Of a stretch of 64,000 nt of DNA, positions 17,049 to 25,763 are shown piece after piece. The notes under the pieces were generated by a model that did no database searches, was not told the origin of the DNA, and saw only the letters and a program-made list of their open reading frames with translations. Position numbers and translations under genes: made by a program. Source of the stretch: Aliirhizobium wenxiniae (GTDB lineage Bacteria; Pseudomonadota; Alphaproteobacteria; Rhizobiales; Rhizobiaceae); contig NZ_JAEUAN010000011.1 of NCBI RefSeq assembly GCF_019511445.1, forward strand, positions 62,001 through 126,000, read 5' to 3'. Each line of letters begins with the position of its first letter. Positions within the stretch are counted from its first letter, which is position 1.

Positions 17049-17081
17049 CGATAGCCGGACTGATGTCCAGTCCGGCTATCG
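17049..17081. terminator. Bidirectional hairpin terminator
   Basis: A perfect 13-base stem (CGATAGCCGGACT, 17049-17061, with its complement at 17069-17081) encloses a 7-base loop. It lies between the convergent opine-dehydrogenase-family and GntR genes and can serve both. Confidence 0.75.
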
Positions 17082-17084
17082 GCG

Positions 17085-17849
17085 TTATTGAACCTCGTTG
17101 ACGTAGCGGTGATTGGCAGTCGTTGCCCGGTGCGCGGAAATCAGCACAGGCACAGCCATCTGGTCATAGGCGATTTCATCGATGGTGAGCACGGCTGCGG
17201 GTAGTTTCAGATCCAGCCAACGGGCGTCCTCTTCTGTCGCAAGATCGGCGCCGATCTGTTCGCGCACCGCCGATATGCGGATGCCGTGATGTTCCAGCAG
17301 GTGAAGGTAGAAGAGCGGGGGAATATCCTCTTTGCTCTCCGGAAAATTCGGCACTCTTTCGCGCGAAAGGGTGAGCGTCTCATGCATGATCGGGCGATCA
17401 TCGATGTTTCTGAAACGATGGAAACGGACGATCGGCGCGCCCTTTTTGATCTGCAGTTTTTCCGCGTCGTCCGCGGAAGCCGTTGCATGATCGAGCGACG
17501 TCACCGTCGTTCTCGACTTGCTCAGCGAGCCATCGAGGCCATGAAGACGGAAATACTGGAAGAAGAGACGAAGGCTGTGCTGCGGCTTGCGGCCGGTGAC
17601 GACCGTACCGGTCTTGCGGCGGCGCGAGAGAATGCCGTCATTGGTGAGGTCCATCAGGGCGCGGCGGATGGTGCCGACGGCCACCCCGTAGGTTTGCGAC
17701 AATGCTACTTCGCTAGGCAGAACCGAGCCGGGCTCAAGTTTGCCGATCATGATCGCTTCCGTGATCTGCCGCTTAACCACTTCATAAAGCGGCAAAGAAA
17801 GCTCGCCGAGCTTTCCGGCATCTGATGATATATTAGGCAATTCCGGCAA
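17085..17849 (-). CDS. GntR family (HutC-type) transcriptional regulator
   Basis: The 254-residue protein has an N-terminal winged helix (about 16-85, with LPSEVALSQTYGVAVGTIRRAL) and a C-terminal UTRA effector domain (about 95-245), the HutC subfamily layout. It is divergent from the M20 peptidase and peptide-importer operon. The gap contains the palindrome ACTATATAGT at 17901-17910, a reasonable operator. It likely represses that operon until a peptide or derivative is present. Confidence 0.9.
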   Translation of the reverse strand: MPELPNISSDAGKLGELSLPLYEVVKRQITEAIMIGKLEPGSVLPSEVALSQTYGVAVGTIRRALMDLTNDGILSRRRKTGTVVTGRKPQHSLRLFFQYFRLHGLDGSLSKSRTTVTSLDHATASADDAEKLQIKKGAPIVRFHRFRNIDDRPIMHETLTLSRERVPNFPESKEDIPPLFYLHLLEHHGIRISAVREQIGADLATEEDARWLDLKLPAAVLTIDEIAYDQMAVPVLISAHRATTANHRYVNEVQ

Positions 17850-17900
17850 TTATTTGCCTCTTCTTTGGAGTTGACTCGATATCTCGTTCTACGCAGTATT

Positions 17901-17910
17901 ACTATATAGT
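17901..17910. promoter_or_regulatory. Putative GntR operator palindrome
   Basis: ACTATATAGT is a perfect 10-base palindrome in the AT-rich gap between the divergent gntR and M20 genes, about 34 bases before the M20 start, where a bound repressor would overlap the promoter. Assignment is by position only. Confidence 0.4.
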
Positions 17911-17930
17911 TTATATTAAAGCGCAAGCTG

Positions 17931-17936
17931 AGGAGG
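17931..17936 (+). promoter_or_regulatory. Consensus Shine-Dalgarno that selects a TTG start
   Basis: AGGAGG lies seven bases before the TTG at 17944. The first ATG (17965) has only GGAGG 14 bases away. The ribosome site therefore favours the TTG start. Confidence 0.55.
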
Positions 17937-17943
17937 CGAGCGC

Positions 17944-19278
17944 TTGGAGGCCCAGGATACCACAATGACCGTGCTACAGCCTGATCTTCATCAAGACCCT
18001 CTGACGTCAGCCATGGCAGCGATTGAGCGCGATGTCGAGATTGCCGTGCAGGATTTGTCACGCATGGTTGCTGTCGACACGTCCTTTCCGCCGGGAAAAG
18101 GTTATGGGCCGTTTGCCGATCTGATGAGCGAGCTGCTGGCACCTCTCGGCTTCGACTTCGAGCGGGTGACGGTGCCGCGCGACCTCTGGCATGTTGACGG
18201 TGGCCCTGCATTCGGCGAGCGAACGAACCTGGTGGCGACACGCGAGAGCGGCAAGCCGGTCTGCGGTCTTTATTACCATGTCGATACGGTTCCGGTTGCG
18301 CCCGGCTGGACGCGCGATCCGCTCTCGCTGACGATCGAGGGCGACAGTCTTTATGGTCTCGGCGCCGCCGACATGAAAGGCACGATCGCCGCCACGCTGC
18401 TGGCGCTGCGCGCGGCGAAGGAATGCGGCGTGCCGCTTGCCTATGATCCGATGCTACTTCTGTGCACCGATGAGGAAGGCGGGCTTTATCCGGGCATCCG
18501 TTATCTCGCCGAACAGGGCATGCTGAAGGGCCATATCCTCAATTTCAACGGTTCGGCCGCCCCGCGTGTCTGGGCCGGATGTTTCGGCATCTTCAATCTG
18601 CAGGTGACGATCACCGGCCATGCGGTGCATGCAGGCGAGGGCAATCGCACCGGTGCCGGCGTCAACGCCATCGAGGGCGCGTTGCCGGTGCTGAACGCGC
18701 TTGCCGCGCTGAAGCCCAGCGTTGCCGAGCGGGCATCGAAGCTGGCGCCGCCACCGCATGCGACGGGGCCGCTTCGGCCATCGCTGACGATTGCGGCTGT
18801 CAATGGCGGCACCGCGGGCGGGCAGGTGCCGGCCGAAATCAAGATCCTCGTTTCGCGCCGTTATGCGCCGGAAGAGAGCTATGAAGAGGCACGCGCCGAA
18901 ATCGAGACCGCGATCCGCACCTGCCTTGCCGGAACCGATCTCAAGCTGGCCGTCGATCTCGTCGGCCACCTGATCCCGACCGACGATCCCGACGGCCCGC
19001 ACTGGCCGCGCTGGCAAAAGGCCCTGTCGGAAGGTTTCGGCTATGGCGAAGGCGATTTTGCCAAATGGGGGGCGGCCTCCTGCTCGGACTTCGGCTACGT
19101 GCAGAAGGCAGGCTTCGGCCCGGAAGTGCTGCTCGGCGGCCTCGGCCGGCCGGAAAGCTGCATCCACAGCCCGGAAGAACATACGACGCGACAGGACATT
19201 ATCTCACTCGCCAAGAGCATTCTTGCCTATCTCGCGGCAGACTTTGCCGCAGACGACATACCCGAAACCCGCAGCTGA
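17944..19278 (+). CDS. M20 family metallopeptidase (ArgE/DapE-like)
   Basis: The 444-residue cytoplasmic protein keeps the co-catalytic dizinc signature of M20 enzymes: H112 and D114 (YYHVDTVP), D143 (GAADMKG), catalytic and ligand pair E177-E178 (DEEGG) and a C-terminal histidine in CIHSPEEHT. It should hydrolyse a peptide or N-acyl amino acid. The TTG start is preferred because of a perfect AGGAGG seven bases upstream; an ATG 21 bases later is the alternative. It leads an operon with a dipeptide-type importer and two further peptidase-fold proteins, under a divergent GntR regulator. Confidence 0.88.
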   Translation: MEAQDTTMTVLQPDLHQDPLTSAMAAIERDVEIAVQDLSRMVAVDTSFPPGKGYGPFADLMSELLAPLGFDFERVTVPRDLWHVDGGPAFGERTNLVATRESGKPVCGLYYHVDTVPVAPGWTRDPLSLTIEGDSLYGLGAADMKGTIAATLLALRAAKECGVPLAYDPMLLLCTDEEGGLYPGIRYLAEQGMLKGHILNFNGSAAPRVWAGCFGIFNLQVTITGHAVHAGEGNRTGAGVNAIEGALPVLNALAALKPSVAERASKLAPPPHATGPLRPSLTIAAVNGGTAGGQVPAEIKILVSRRYAPEESYEEARAEIETAIRTCLAGTDLKLAVDLVGHLIPTDDPDGPHWPRWQKALSEGFGYGEGDFAKWGAASCSDFGYVQKAGFGPEVLLGGLGRPESCIHSPEEHTTRQDIISLAKSILAYLAADFAADDIPETRS

Positions 19279-19302
19279 CACAAAAATCAAAGGGAACATG
19301 AA

Positions 19303-20853
19303 ATGCTGGAAATGAAACGCCGCTTCTTCCTCGCCGGAACCGCCGCCCTGATGGCTGCTCCGTCGATCGGTTTCGCCCAGGCCGCCGCGCCCGTAAAGGG
19401 CGGCACGCTGCGCATCTCCGTCGATCAGGCGGCAAGTGTCATCCATCCGCTGCTCACCCGCGTGAACCCGGAATATCTCGTCACCGAACTGCTCTACTCC
19501 AACCTGACGCGCCTGCGGGTCGATATGTCGGTCGAGCCGGATCTGGCCGAAAGCTGGACCGCCAATGACGCGCTGACCGAATGGACCTTCAAGCTGCGTG
19601 CGGGCGTCACTTTCCATGACGGTTCGGCCTTCACCGCAAACGACGTCGTCGTCACGTTGAAGACTATCCTCGATCCGGCAACCGCTTCGCCGGGCCGCAA
19701 CAATATCGGCCCGATTTCCGATATTACCGCCGTTGACGACACCACCGTTCTGATCAAGCTCTCCGGCTCCTTTGCCGACCTTCCGGCCGCACTCGCCTAT
19801 CCGAACGCCCGCATCATCCCGGCGGCAATCGCCACCGGCGACCTGAAGAGCCTGTCGACCAAGGCCGTCGGCACCGGCCCGTTCAAGCTCGTCTCCTACG
19901 AGCCGGATCGCCTGATCGTCGTCGAGCGCAACGAGACATATTACGACCCGGCACGTCCTTATCTCGACCGCGTCGAAGTCCAGGTCTTCCCGGATATTTC
20001 CGCCGAAGGTTCGGCGCTGATCGCCGGAAATATCGATATTATCTCGACCATTCAGCCGACCGAATTCCTGCGCATCGATGGCACCGACGGGATCGACACG
20101 CTGCGCACGCCGTCGGGCCAGTTCTGCAACATCAACTTCGGTTGCGACACGGCACCGTTCAACGATCCGCGCGTCCGCCGCGCCATTGCGCTCACCGTCG
20201 ATCGTGAAGCCATGGTCGGTTTCGTCACCGAAGGTTTCGGCACGATCGGCAACGACACGCCGCTCAACCCGTCCTACCAGTTCTTCCAACAGGTGAAGCA
20301 GCGCGAGGCGAATATCGCTGAAGCCAAGAAGCTTCTTGCCGAAGCCGGTTTCCCGAACGGACTGGAAGCAACCCTGATCGCCTCCGACCGCCCGGCCGTG
20401 CGCACCCAACTCGCCGTCGCACTGCGCGAAATGGCGAAGGAAGCGGGCATCACCATCAATGTCCAGACCATGCCGCATGCGACCTATCTGGAACAGGTAT
20501 GGAAGAAGGGCTCGTTCTATGTCGGCTTCTACAACATGCAGCCGACGCCGGACGGCATCTTCAAGCTGCTTTACACGTCCGATGCAGCCTGGAACGAGAC
20601 GCGCTGGAACAACAAGGCGTTCGATGCCCTCGTCAACGAAGCCCGCGGCACGACCGACGAAGCCAAGCGCACCGAGCTTTACACCAAGGCACAGGAAATC
20701 ATGAACGAGGAAGTCCCCTCGATCATCCCGTCCTTCTTCGACGTTCTGGCCGCCAAGCGCAGCTGGGTCGAAGGTTTCGAAGCCCATCCGCGCGCATCCG
20801 TCTACCGTCTCGACTACGCTTCGCTTTCCGACAAGGCACCGAAGCGCGGCTGA
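19303..20853 (+). CDS. Peptide ABC transporter substrate-binding protein (family 5)
   Basis: The 516-residue periplasmic protein has a signal (KRRFFLAGTAALMAAPSIGFA, cleaved near residue 25) and the family 5 (DppA/OppA) architecture, with LAESWTANDALTEWTFKLR and GTGPFKLVSYEPD as recognisable blocks. It binds peptides or related ligands and delivers them to the permease pair encoded downstream. It lies 24 bases after the M20 gene. A 246-base gap with a GC-rich inverted repeat separates it from the permease genes, consistent with higher expression of the binding protein. Confidence 0.92.
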   Translation: MLEMKRRFFLAGTAALMAAPSIGFAQAAAPVKGGTLRISVDQAASVIHPLLTRVNPEYLVTELLYSNLTRLRVDMSVEPDLAESWTANDALTEWTFKLRAGVTFHDGSAFTANDVVVTLKTILDPATASPGRNNIGPISDITAVDDTTVLIKLSGSFADLPAALAYPNARIIPAAIATGDLKSLSTKAVGTGPFKLVSYEPDRLIVVERNETYYDPARPYLDRVEVQVFPDISAEGSALIAGNIDIISTIQPTEFLRIDGTDGIDTLRTPSGQFCNINFGCDTAPFNDPRVRRAIALTVDREAMVGFVTEGFGTIGNDTPLNPSYQFFQQVKQREANIAEAKKLLAEAGFPNGLEATLIASDRPAVRTQLAVALREMAKEAGITINVQTMPHATYLEQVWKKGSFYVGFYNMQPTPDGIFKLLYTSDAAWNETRWNNKAFDALVNEARGTTDEAKRTELYTKAQEIMNEEVPSIIPSFFDVLAAKRSWVEGFEAHPRASVYRLDYASLSDKAPKRG

Positions 20854-20918
20854 TCCATCACTATTGTCAGGCGCTCGTTTCGGGCGAGGTGATGACAAAA
20901 GCAAAAGGCCCCTCCCAA

Positions 20919-21013
20919 CCCTCCCCACAAGGGGGAGGGCCTAACCAGGCCGATCCGCTCAACCTCACTTGGGGCAAGCGGATGCCACAGGTTTTCTCCC
21001 CCTTGTGGGGGAG
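20919..21013. repeat. GC-rich inverted-repeat element between binding protein and permease
   Basis: CTCCCCACAAGGGGGAG (within 20919-20939) and CTCCCCCTTGTGGGGGAG (20996-21013) are inverted copies about 57 bases apart, and each is itself a small hairpin. A GGCCGGCAGGCC stem and further purine-rich sequence follow to about 21043. Elements of this look recur between genes in rhizobia, though I cannot assign a named family. It lies inside the operon, so it may act as an attenuator or mRNA stabiliser. Confidence 0.6.
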
Positions 21014-21086
21014 ATGGCCGGCAGGCCGGAGGGGGACTTTGCCGCGTGCCATTACCCTAACCGCCGAGCGTCCGGCCCTCTTGACT

Positions 21087-21102
21087 AAGGAACACGCCCC
21101 TG
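21087..21102 (+). promoter_or_regulatory. Ribosome site and probable CTG start of the permease
   Basis: AAGGAA (21087-21092) lies seven bases before CTG at 21100, in frame with the permease. The next in-frame starts (GTG 21130, ATG 21133) have no ribosome site and remove the conserved N-terminus YIAKRL. Confidence 0.5.
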
Positions 21103-22047
21103 TCTCCGAACTACATAGCCAAGCGGCTGGTGATGATCGTCTACACGCTTCTTGTCGTGTCGCTGATTGTCTTTGCCATTACCCAGATCCTGCCCGCCGA
21201 TGCAGCGGTGATGATGCTGGGCGAAAACGCCACCCCGGAAGCGCTCGATGCGCTGCGCCAGACGATGGGTCTCGATCAGCCGATCTGGCAGCAATATGCG
21301 ACCTGGCTCTGGCATGTCGTGCAGGGTGATCTCGGCACTTCGCTGCGCACCGGCCAGCCGGTCGGCCCGGCGATGTTCGAGGCGCTGGGACGCTCCCTCA
21401 TTCTGGCATTCTTCTCGATCGGCCTGATGCTTATCCTCGCCATTCCGCTCGGCATCATCGCCGCCATAAGACGCGGCAAGATTGCCGACATGGTGGTGAG
21501 CCTGATTTCCTATGCCGGCGTGGCGCTTCCCGAATTCGTCACGGCGACGATCGCCGTTCTTCTCTTCGCCGACTGGATGAAGTGGCTGCCGCCGACCGGT
21601 TACGTGCCGCTGACGGAAGATTTCTTCGGTGGTATCGCGCATCTGGTGCTGCCGGTCTGCGTCATCTCGATCATCCTGATTGCCCATGTGTCCCGCATGG
21701 TGCGTTCCGAACTCGTCGATGTGCTGCATACGGACTATATTCGCGCTGCGAGACTGAAAGGCCTTTCCCGCGGTCACGTGCTGCGCCACCACGCGCTGCG
21801 CAATGCGCTGTTGCCGACCATCACCATCGTTGCGCTCGATGTCGGTTATCTTCTCGGCGGTGTCATCGTTGTGGAAGAAATCTTCGCCATTCCCGGCATC
21901 GGCCGTCAGCTGATTGTCGCCATCCAGGCGCGCGACCTGCCTGCCATTCAGGCCGGTGTGCTGATCATGGCCGCCACCTACTCCATCGTCAATTTCATTG
22001 CCGACATCCTCTATGCCTGGCTCGACAAGAGGATCCAGTATGACTGA
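21100..22047 (+). CDS. Peptide ABC transporter permease, DppB-like
   Basis: The protein has about 315 residues from the CTG at 21100, with six membrane helices and the EAA-type loop YIRAARLKGLSRGHVLRHHALRN. DppB proteins begin with a YIxRRL motif directly before the first helix. Here that motif (NYIAKRLVM) lies upstream of the first GTG/ATG, so a CTG start with the AAGGAA ribosome site is proposed. Starting at GTG 21130 would cut the N-terminus by ten residues. It overlaps the partner permease gene by eight bases. Confidence 0.85.
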   Translation: MSPNYIAKRLVMIVYTLLVVSLIVFAITQILPADAAVMMLGENATPEALDALRQTMGLDQPIWQQYATWLWHVVQGDLGTSLRTGQPVGPAMFEALGRSLILAFFSIGLMLILAIPLGIIAAIRRGKIADMVVSLISYAGVALPEFVTATIAVLLFADWMKWLPPTGYVPLTEDFFGGIAHLVLPVCVISIILIAHVSRMVRSELVDVLHTDYIRAARLKGLSRGHVLRHHALRNALLPTITIVALDVGYLLGGVIVVEEIFAIPGIGRQLIVAIQARDLPAIQAGVLIMAATYSIVNFIADILYAWLDKRIQYD

Positions 22048-22864
22048 GTTTTTTAAACGCCTTTTGAAGACGCCGCAGGGCGCGATCGGCACCTTCCTCG
22101 TGGTGCTTGTCCTCGCGATCGTCGTGTTCGGCCCGATGGTTGCCCCTTACGATCCGGAAAAGCTGTCGCCGCTTGCCCGCTACAAGGGACCGAGCATGAT
22201 GTACTGGCTCGGCACCGACCAGTATGGTCGCGACATTTTTAGCCGGCTTCTGATCGGCGCCCGCGCCACGGTCGTCATGGCGGTACTCGCCACCATCGCC
22301 GGCACGTTGATCGGTGCCCTGATCGGCACCGCGTCCGCCTTCCTCGGCGGCCGCGCCGACGAGCTGATCATGCGCACCATCGATGCGGTCATGTCGATCC
22401 CGAGCCTGCTTTTCGCGCTTCTCGTGGTCAATCTTCTCGGCTCCAGCACGATCAATGCACTGGTGGCCGTCGCTATCGCCTTCGCACCGGGCATGGCGCG
22501 CATCACCCGAAGCGTGGCGCTGTCGGTGCGCAAGCAGGACTATGTGAATGCGGCAATCGCCCGTGGCGAAAGCTCTTCCTACATCATCCGCCGCGAAATG
22601 CTGCCGAATGTGATCGCGCCGATCATTGTCGAGATGACCATTCGCGTTTCGTTTGCCGTGATGCTGTTTGCGACGCTTTCCTTCCTTGGCCTCGGCGCAC
22701 AGCCGCCGGCAGCAGAATGGGGCCTGATGGTCTCGGAAGCCCGCCGCTACATGCATATGTCGGCCGGCATCCTGATCTGGCCGAGCGTGGCGATCGCCAT
22801 CGTCGCCGTCGGTTTCAACCTTCTGGGCGACGGTCTCCGCGATGCCCTCAATCCGCGGACCTGA
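22040..22864 (+). CDS. Peptide ABC transporter permease, DppC-like
   Basis: The 274-residue inner-membrane protein has the DppC hallmarks: an N-terminal helix, YWLGTDQYGRDIFSRLL before the core, and the EAA loop YVNAAIARGESSSYIIRREML. The start at 22040 overlaps the end of the DppB-like gene by eight bases, indicating coupled translation. The frame is open 42 bases earlier, but that part lies wholly inside the previous gene. It forms the translocation pore with the DppB-like protein. Confidence 0.92.
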   Translation: MTEFFKRLLKTPQGAIGTFLVVLVLAIVVFGPMVAPYDPEKLSPLARYKGPSMMYWLGTDQYGRDIFSRLLIGARATVVMAVLATIAGTLIGALIGTASAFLGGRADELIMRTIDAVMSIPSLLFALLVVNLLGSSTINALVAVAIAFAPGMARITRSVALSVRKQDYVNAAIARGESSSYIIRREMLPNVIAPIIVEMTIRVSFAVMLFATLSFLGLGAQPPAAEWGLMVSEARRYMHMSAGILIWPSVAIAIVAVGFNLLGDGLRDALNPRT

Positions 22865-22874
22865 GGTGACGCCC

Positions 22875-24503
22875 ATGACCAACACGGAAAACAAGCCCGT
22901 CCTTTCTATCGAGAATTACTCGCTGGACTACGAGACCGCCAACGGCCCGTATCACGCGCTGAAAAACATCGATCTCACCATCCACCGCGGCGAAATCCTC
23001 GGCCTCGTCGGCGAAAGCGGCTCGGGGAAGACCTCGCTCGCATGGTCGATCATGCGCTACCTGCCGAAGAATGCCCGCGAGCCGGGCGGGCGCATCCTGC
23101 TCGGCGGCGACAACCTGCTGGATAAATCCGAACGGCAGATGGAGGCCATTCGCGGCCGGCGCATCAGCATGGTGTTTCAGGATCCGAGCACCTCGCTCAA
23201 CCCGACGCTGTCGCTCGGCACGCAGCTTTCGGAAGTTCTGATCCGCCACCGCGGCCTGACCCGCCAGCAGGCGTGGAAGGAAGGCGAGGAGCGGCTTGCG
23301 CATGTGGGGCTGAAGACACCGGCGCAGATGATGCACCGCATGCCGCATGAGGTTTCGGGCGGAGAAAAGCAACGCGTCGTCATCGCGTCGGCCTTCGCCT
23401 GCAACCCGGAATGCATCATTTTCGACGAGCCGACCACGGCGCTCGATGTGATCACCTCGCGGCAGATCCTCGACCTGTTCGTCGAACTGCAGGCCGAGAC
23501 GGGTGTTGCCTCGCTTTATATCTCGCATGACCTGGCGCTGGTTGCCCGCACGGCAAGCCGTGTGGCCGTGATCAAGCGCGGCGATATCGTCGAGCAGGGC
23601 ACGGTGCGCGATATCTTCACCAACCCGCAGCAGGACTATACGAAGGAACTGATCGCAGCCGTTCCTGATCCGGCGCATCGGCTGGTGAAAGATGAAGTGA
23701 CGGCAGTCGAAAAGCCGCTGGTGAAGGTCGAGAATGTCAGCGTGCATTTCGGCCGCAGGTCATTCCTCGCTGCACTGACCGGGAAGAAGACCGACCGCGT
23801 GACCGGTAACAATGCGATCAGCCTCAGCGTCAATCCGGGCGAGATCCTCGGCATTGTCGGGGAAAGCGGATCGGGAAAATCGACGCTTGCCAAGGCGATG
23901 ACCGGTCTCAACCGGTTCGAGGGAAAAATCTGGTTCGACGGGCGCGAAATCAGCAATCTCGGCGATATGGACAATGCCTATCGCAAGGATGTGCAGATCA
24001 TTTTCCAGCACCCGGATGCATCGCTCAACCCGCGCCAGAAGATTTTTGAAATTCTCTCGCGGCCGCTAAAACTGTTCGGTGACGGGAGCGATCTGGAAAA
24101 GCAGGTCGGCGACATGCTGGAACAGGTGCGCCTGCCGCGCACTCATGCCAACCGCTATCCGCATCAGCTTTCCGGCGGCGAGAAGCAGCGTGTGGCGATT
24201 GCGCGCGCCTTTGCCTCGAAGCCGAAGCTGGTCATCTGTGACGAGATCACCTCGGCGCTCGATGTGTCGGTTCAGGCCTCCGTCGTGGAGCTGCTGCTCG
24301 AACTGCAGAAGGCGAGCGGTACAGCCTATCTGTTCATCACCCACGATCTCAATCTGATCCGCCAGATCGCCCACCGGATCGCCGTCATGTATCGCGGCGA
24401 TCTGATCGAGGTGGTGAAGGCCGACGAGATCGATAGCCCTGATCGGGCCGATTATACCCGCCGGCTGATCGAGGCGGTGCCGCGCGCCGCCGCCCAATTT
24501 TAA
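22875..24503 (+). CDS. Peptide ABC transporter ATPase with two nucleotide-binding domains
   Basis: The 542-residue protein is a DppD-DppF fusion. Domain one spans about 1-265, with Walker A GESGSGKTS, signature VSGGEKQ and Walker B IIFDEP. Domain two spans about 285-540, with [16 protein letters not shown] and VICDEI. The second Walker B ends in DEI rather than DEP, which keeps the catalytic glutamate. A GAGGTGA ribosome site precedes the start at 22875. One protein thus energises the whole importer. It lies 10 bases after the DppC-like gene and 38 before the second M20 gene. Confidence 0.93.
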   Translation: MTNTENKPVLSIENYSLDYETANGPYHALKNIDLTIHRGEILGLVGESGSGKTSLAWSIMRYLPKNAREPGGRILLGGDNLLDKSERQMEAIRGRRISMVFQDPSTSLNPTLSLGTQLSEVLIRHRGLTRQQAWKEGEERLAHVGLKTPAQMMHRMPHEVSGGEKQRVVIASAFACNPECIIFDEPTTALDVITSRQILDLFVELQAETGVASLYISHDLALVARTASRVAVIKRGDIVEQGTVRDIFTNPQQDYTKELIAAVPDPAHRLVKDEVTAVEKPLVKVENVSVHFGRRSFLAALTGKKTDRVTGNNAISLSVNPGEILGIVGESGSGKSTLAKAMTGLNRFEGKIWFDGREISNLGDMDNAYRKDVQIIFQHPDASLNPRQKIFEILSRPLKLFGDGSDLEKQVGDMLEQVRLPRTHANRYPHQLSGGEKQRVAIARAFASKPKLVICDEITSALDVSVQASVVELLLELQKASGTAYLFITHDLNLIRQIAHRIAVMYRGDLIEVVKADEIDSPDRADYTRRLIEAVPRAAAQF

Positions 24504-24541
24504 TGACCAATACCAGTGATACTGCATCAAGGAGCATGACA

Positions 24542-25762
24542 ATGGACCCGAAGTCCCTGTTGGACCGGATCGACGAAAAGGCCTGCCTCGATTTCCTGTC
24601 GAAAATGGTCCAGCACAAGAGCCATTCGGAGACGGAAGGCGAGAAGGATCTCGCCCGCTGGATGGCAAAAGAGCTTGAGAAGATCGGCGTCGAGGCCGAG
24701 CTTCAGGCGTTTGACGAAGGCCGCCGTTTCAACACGATCGGCCGCCTGAAAGGTGAAGGCGGGGGCAAGAGCCTGCTGTTCAACGGCCATCTCGACACCA
24801 ATCCGGTAACCGAAGGCTGGACGGTTGACCCTTACGCCGGCCTTGTCGACGACAAGTTCATCTATGGCATCGGCGTGTCCAACATGAAGGCCGGCGATGC
24901 GGCCTATTTCTGCGCCGTGAAGACCCTGCTCGATGCCGGCGTCAAGCTGAAGGGCGATGTGGTCCTGACCTTCGTCGTCGGCGAATTGCAGGGCGGCGTC
25001 GGCACGCTGGCGGCGATCAGGAGCGGCGTGAAGGCCGACTATTTCATCAACAGCGAACCGAGCGATCTCGTTGCCGTCACCATGCATGCGGCGGCACTCA
25101 GCTATGTGATCGAACTGACCGGCGACACGCGCCATCTTTCGAAGCGCGAAGAATCCGTCGATGCGATTGCAGCCGCCTGCGATATCATTCCGCGCATCAA
25201 TGCAATGACCTTCAGCGGCGCCAAGAGCGATGAACATCGCTCGATCAACCGCGGCCATGTCGGTGTCGTGCATGGTGCGCTCGGCCGCGATTTTGCCGAA
25301 TGGCGTCCGCCGCAGGTGGCCGATTTCGTTCGCCTGCGCGGTTCTCTGCGCTATGCGCCGGGACAGACGCAGGAAAGCGTGCTGGCGGATGTCGAAAAGG
25401 AACTGCGTCTGCTCGAGGGCCGCTTCCCCGGCCTCAAGGCGAAGCTCGTTCCCGACATGATCGAAGGCCGTCCGCTGATGCCGCCCTTCGAGGTTTCGCC
25501 GGAGAGCCGTATCGTCAAGTCGATCAACGCCGCTTATGAAGCCGTGCGCGGCGAAAAGCAGCCGACCGGTGCGATCACGCCGACGCGCTTCTACGGCACC
25601 GACGCCGGCCATCTCTACCACGAGCTTGGGATGGAAGGCATCGTCTGCGGTCCGGGCGGCCGTTACAACACCATGCCGGACGAGCGCGTCGATATTGTCG
25701 ACTTCCTCGACATGATCCGTGTCTACATGCTGACCATCCTCGACATCTGCGAGGTGGCATAA
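24542..25762 (+). CDS. M20-fold protein with altered metal ligands
   Basis: The 406-residue protein is clearly M20-like (NGHLDTNP with H83 and D85; a dimerisation domain; YGTDAGHLYHELG). However, the bridging aspartate of SDMKGG is Asn (N114 in GVSNMKAG), the ligand glutamate of DEE is Leu (E148-L149 in GELQGG), and the C-terminal histidine is replaced near N376 (RYNTMPDE). E172 (SEPSD) is kept. It may be mononuclear, use another metal or act without hydrolysis. The start at 24542 follows AAGGAG at seven bases; an ATG overlapping the previous stop at 24503 is the alternative. The next gene begins one base after the stop. Confidence 0.82.
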   Translation: MDPKSLLDRIDEKACLDFLSKMVQHKSHSETEGEKDLARWMAKELEKIGVEAELQAFDEGRRFNTIGRLKGEGGGKSLLFNGHLDTNPVTEGWTVDPYAGLVDDKFIYGIGVSNMKAGDAAYFCAVKTLLDAGVKLKGDVVLTFVVGELQGGVGTLAAIRSGVKADYFINSEPSDLVAVTMHAAALSYVIELTGDTRHLSKREESVDAIAAACDIIPRINAMTFSGAKSDEHRSINRGHVGVVHGALGRDFAEWRPPQVADFVRLRGSLRYAPGQTQESVLADVEKELRLLEGRFPGLKAKLVPDMIEGRPLMPPFEVSPESRIVKSINAAYEAVRGEKQPTGAITPTRFYGTDAGHLYHELGMEGIVCGPGGRYNTMPDERVDIVDFLDMIRVYMLTILDICEVA

Positions 25763-25763
25763 G

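Noticed and set aside
19204..20928. A 574-codon minus-strand open frame
   Set aside because: It is the shadow of the family 5 binding-protein gene, whose signal peptide and conserved blocks are on the plus strand.
20919..21013. Remnant of an insertion sequence
   Set aside because: The inverted repeats are too close together, there is no transposase trace and no target duplication was seen.
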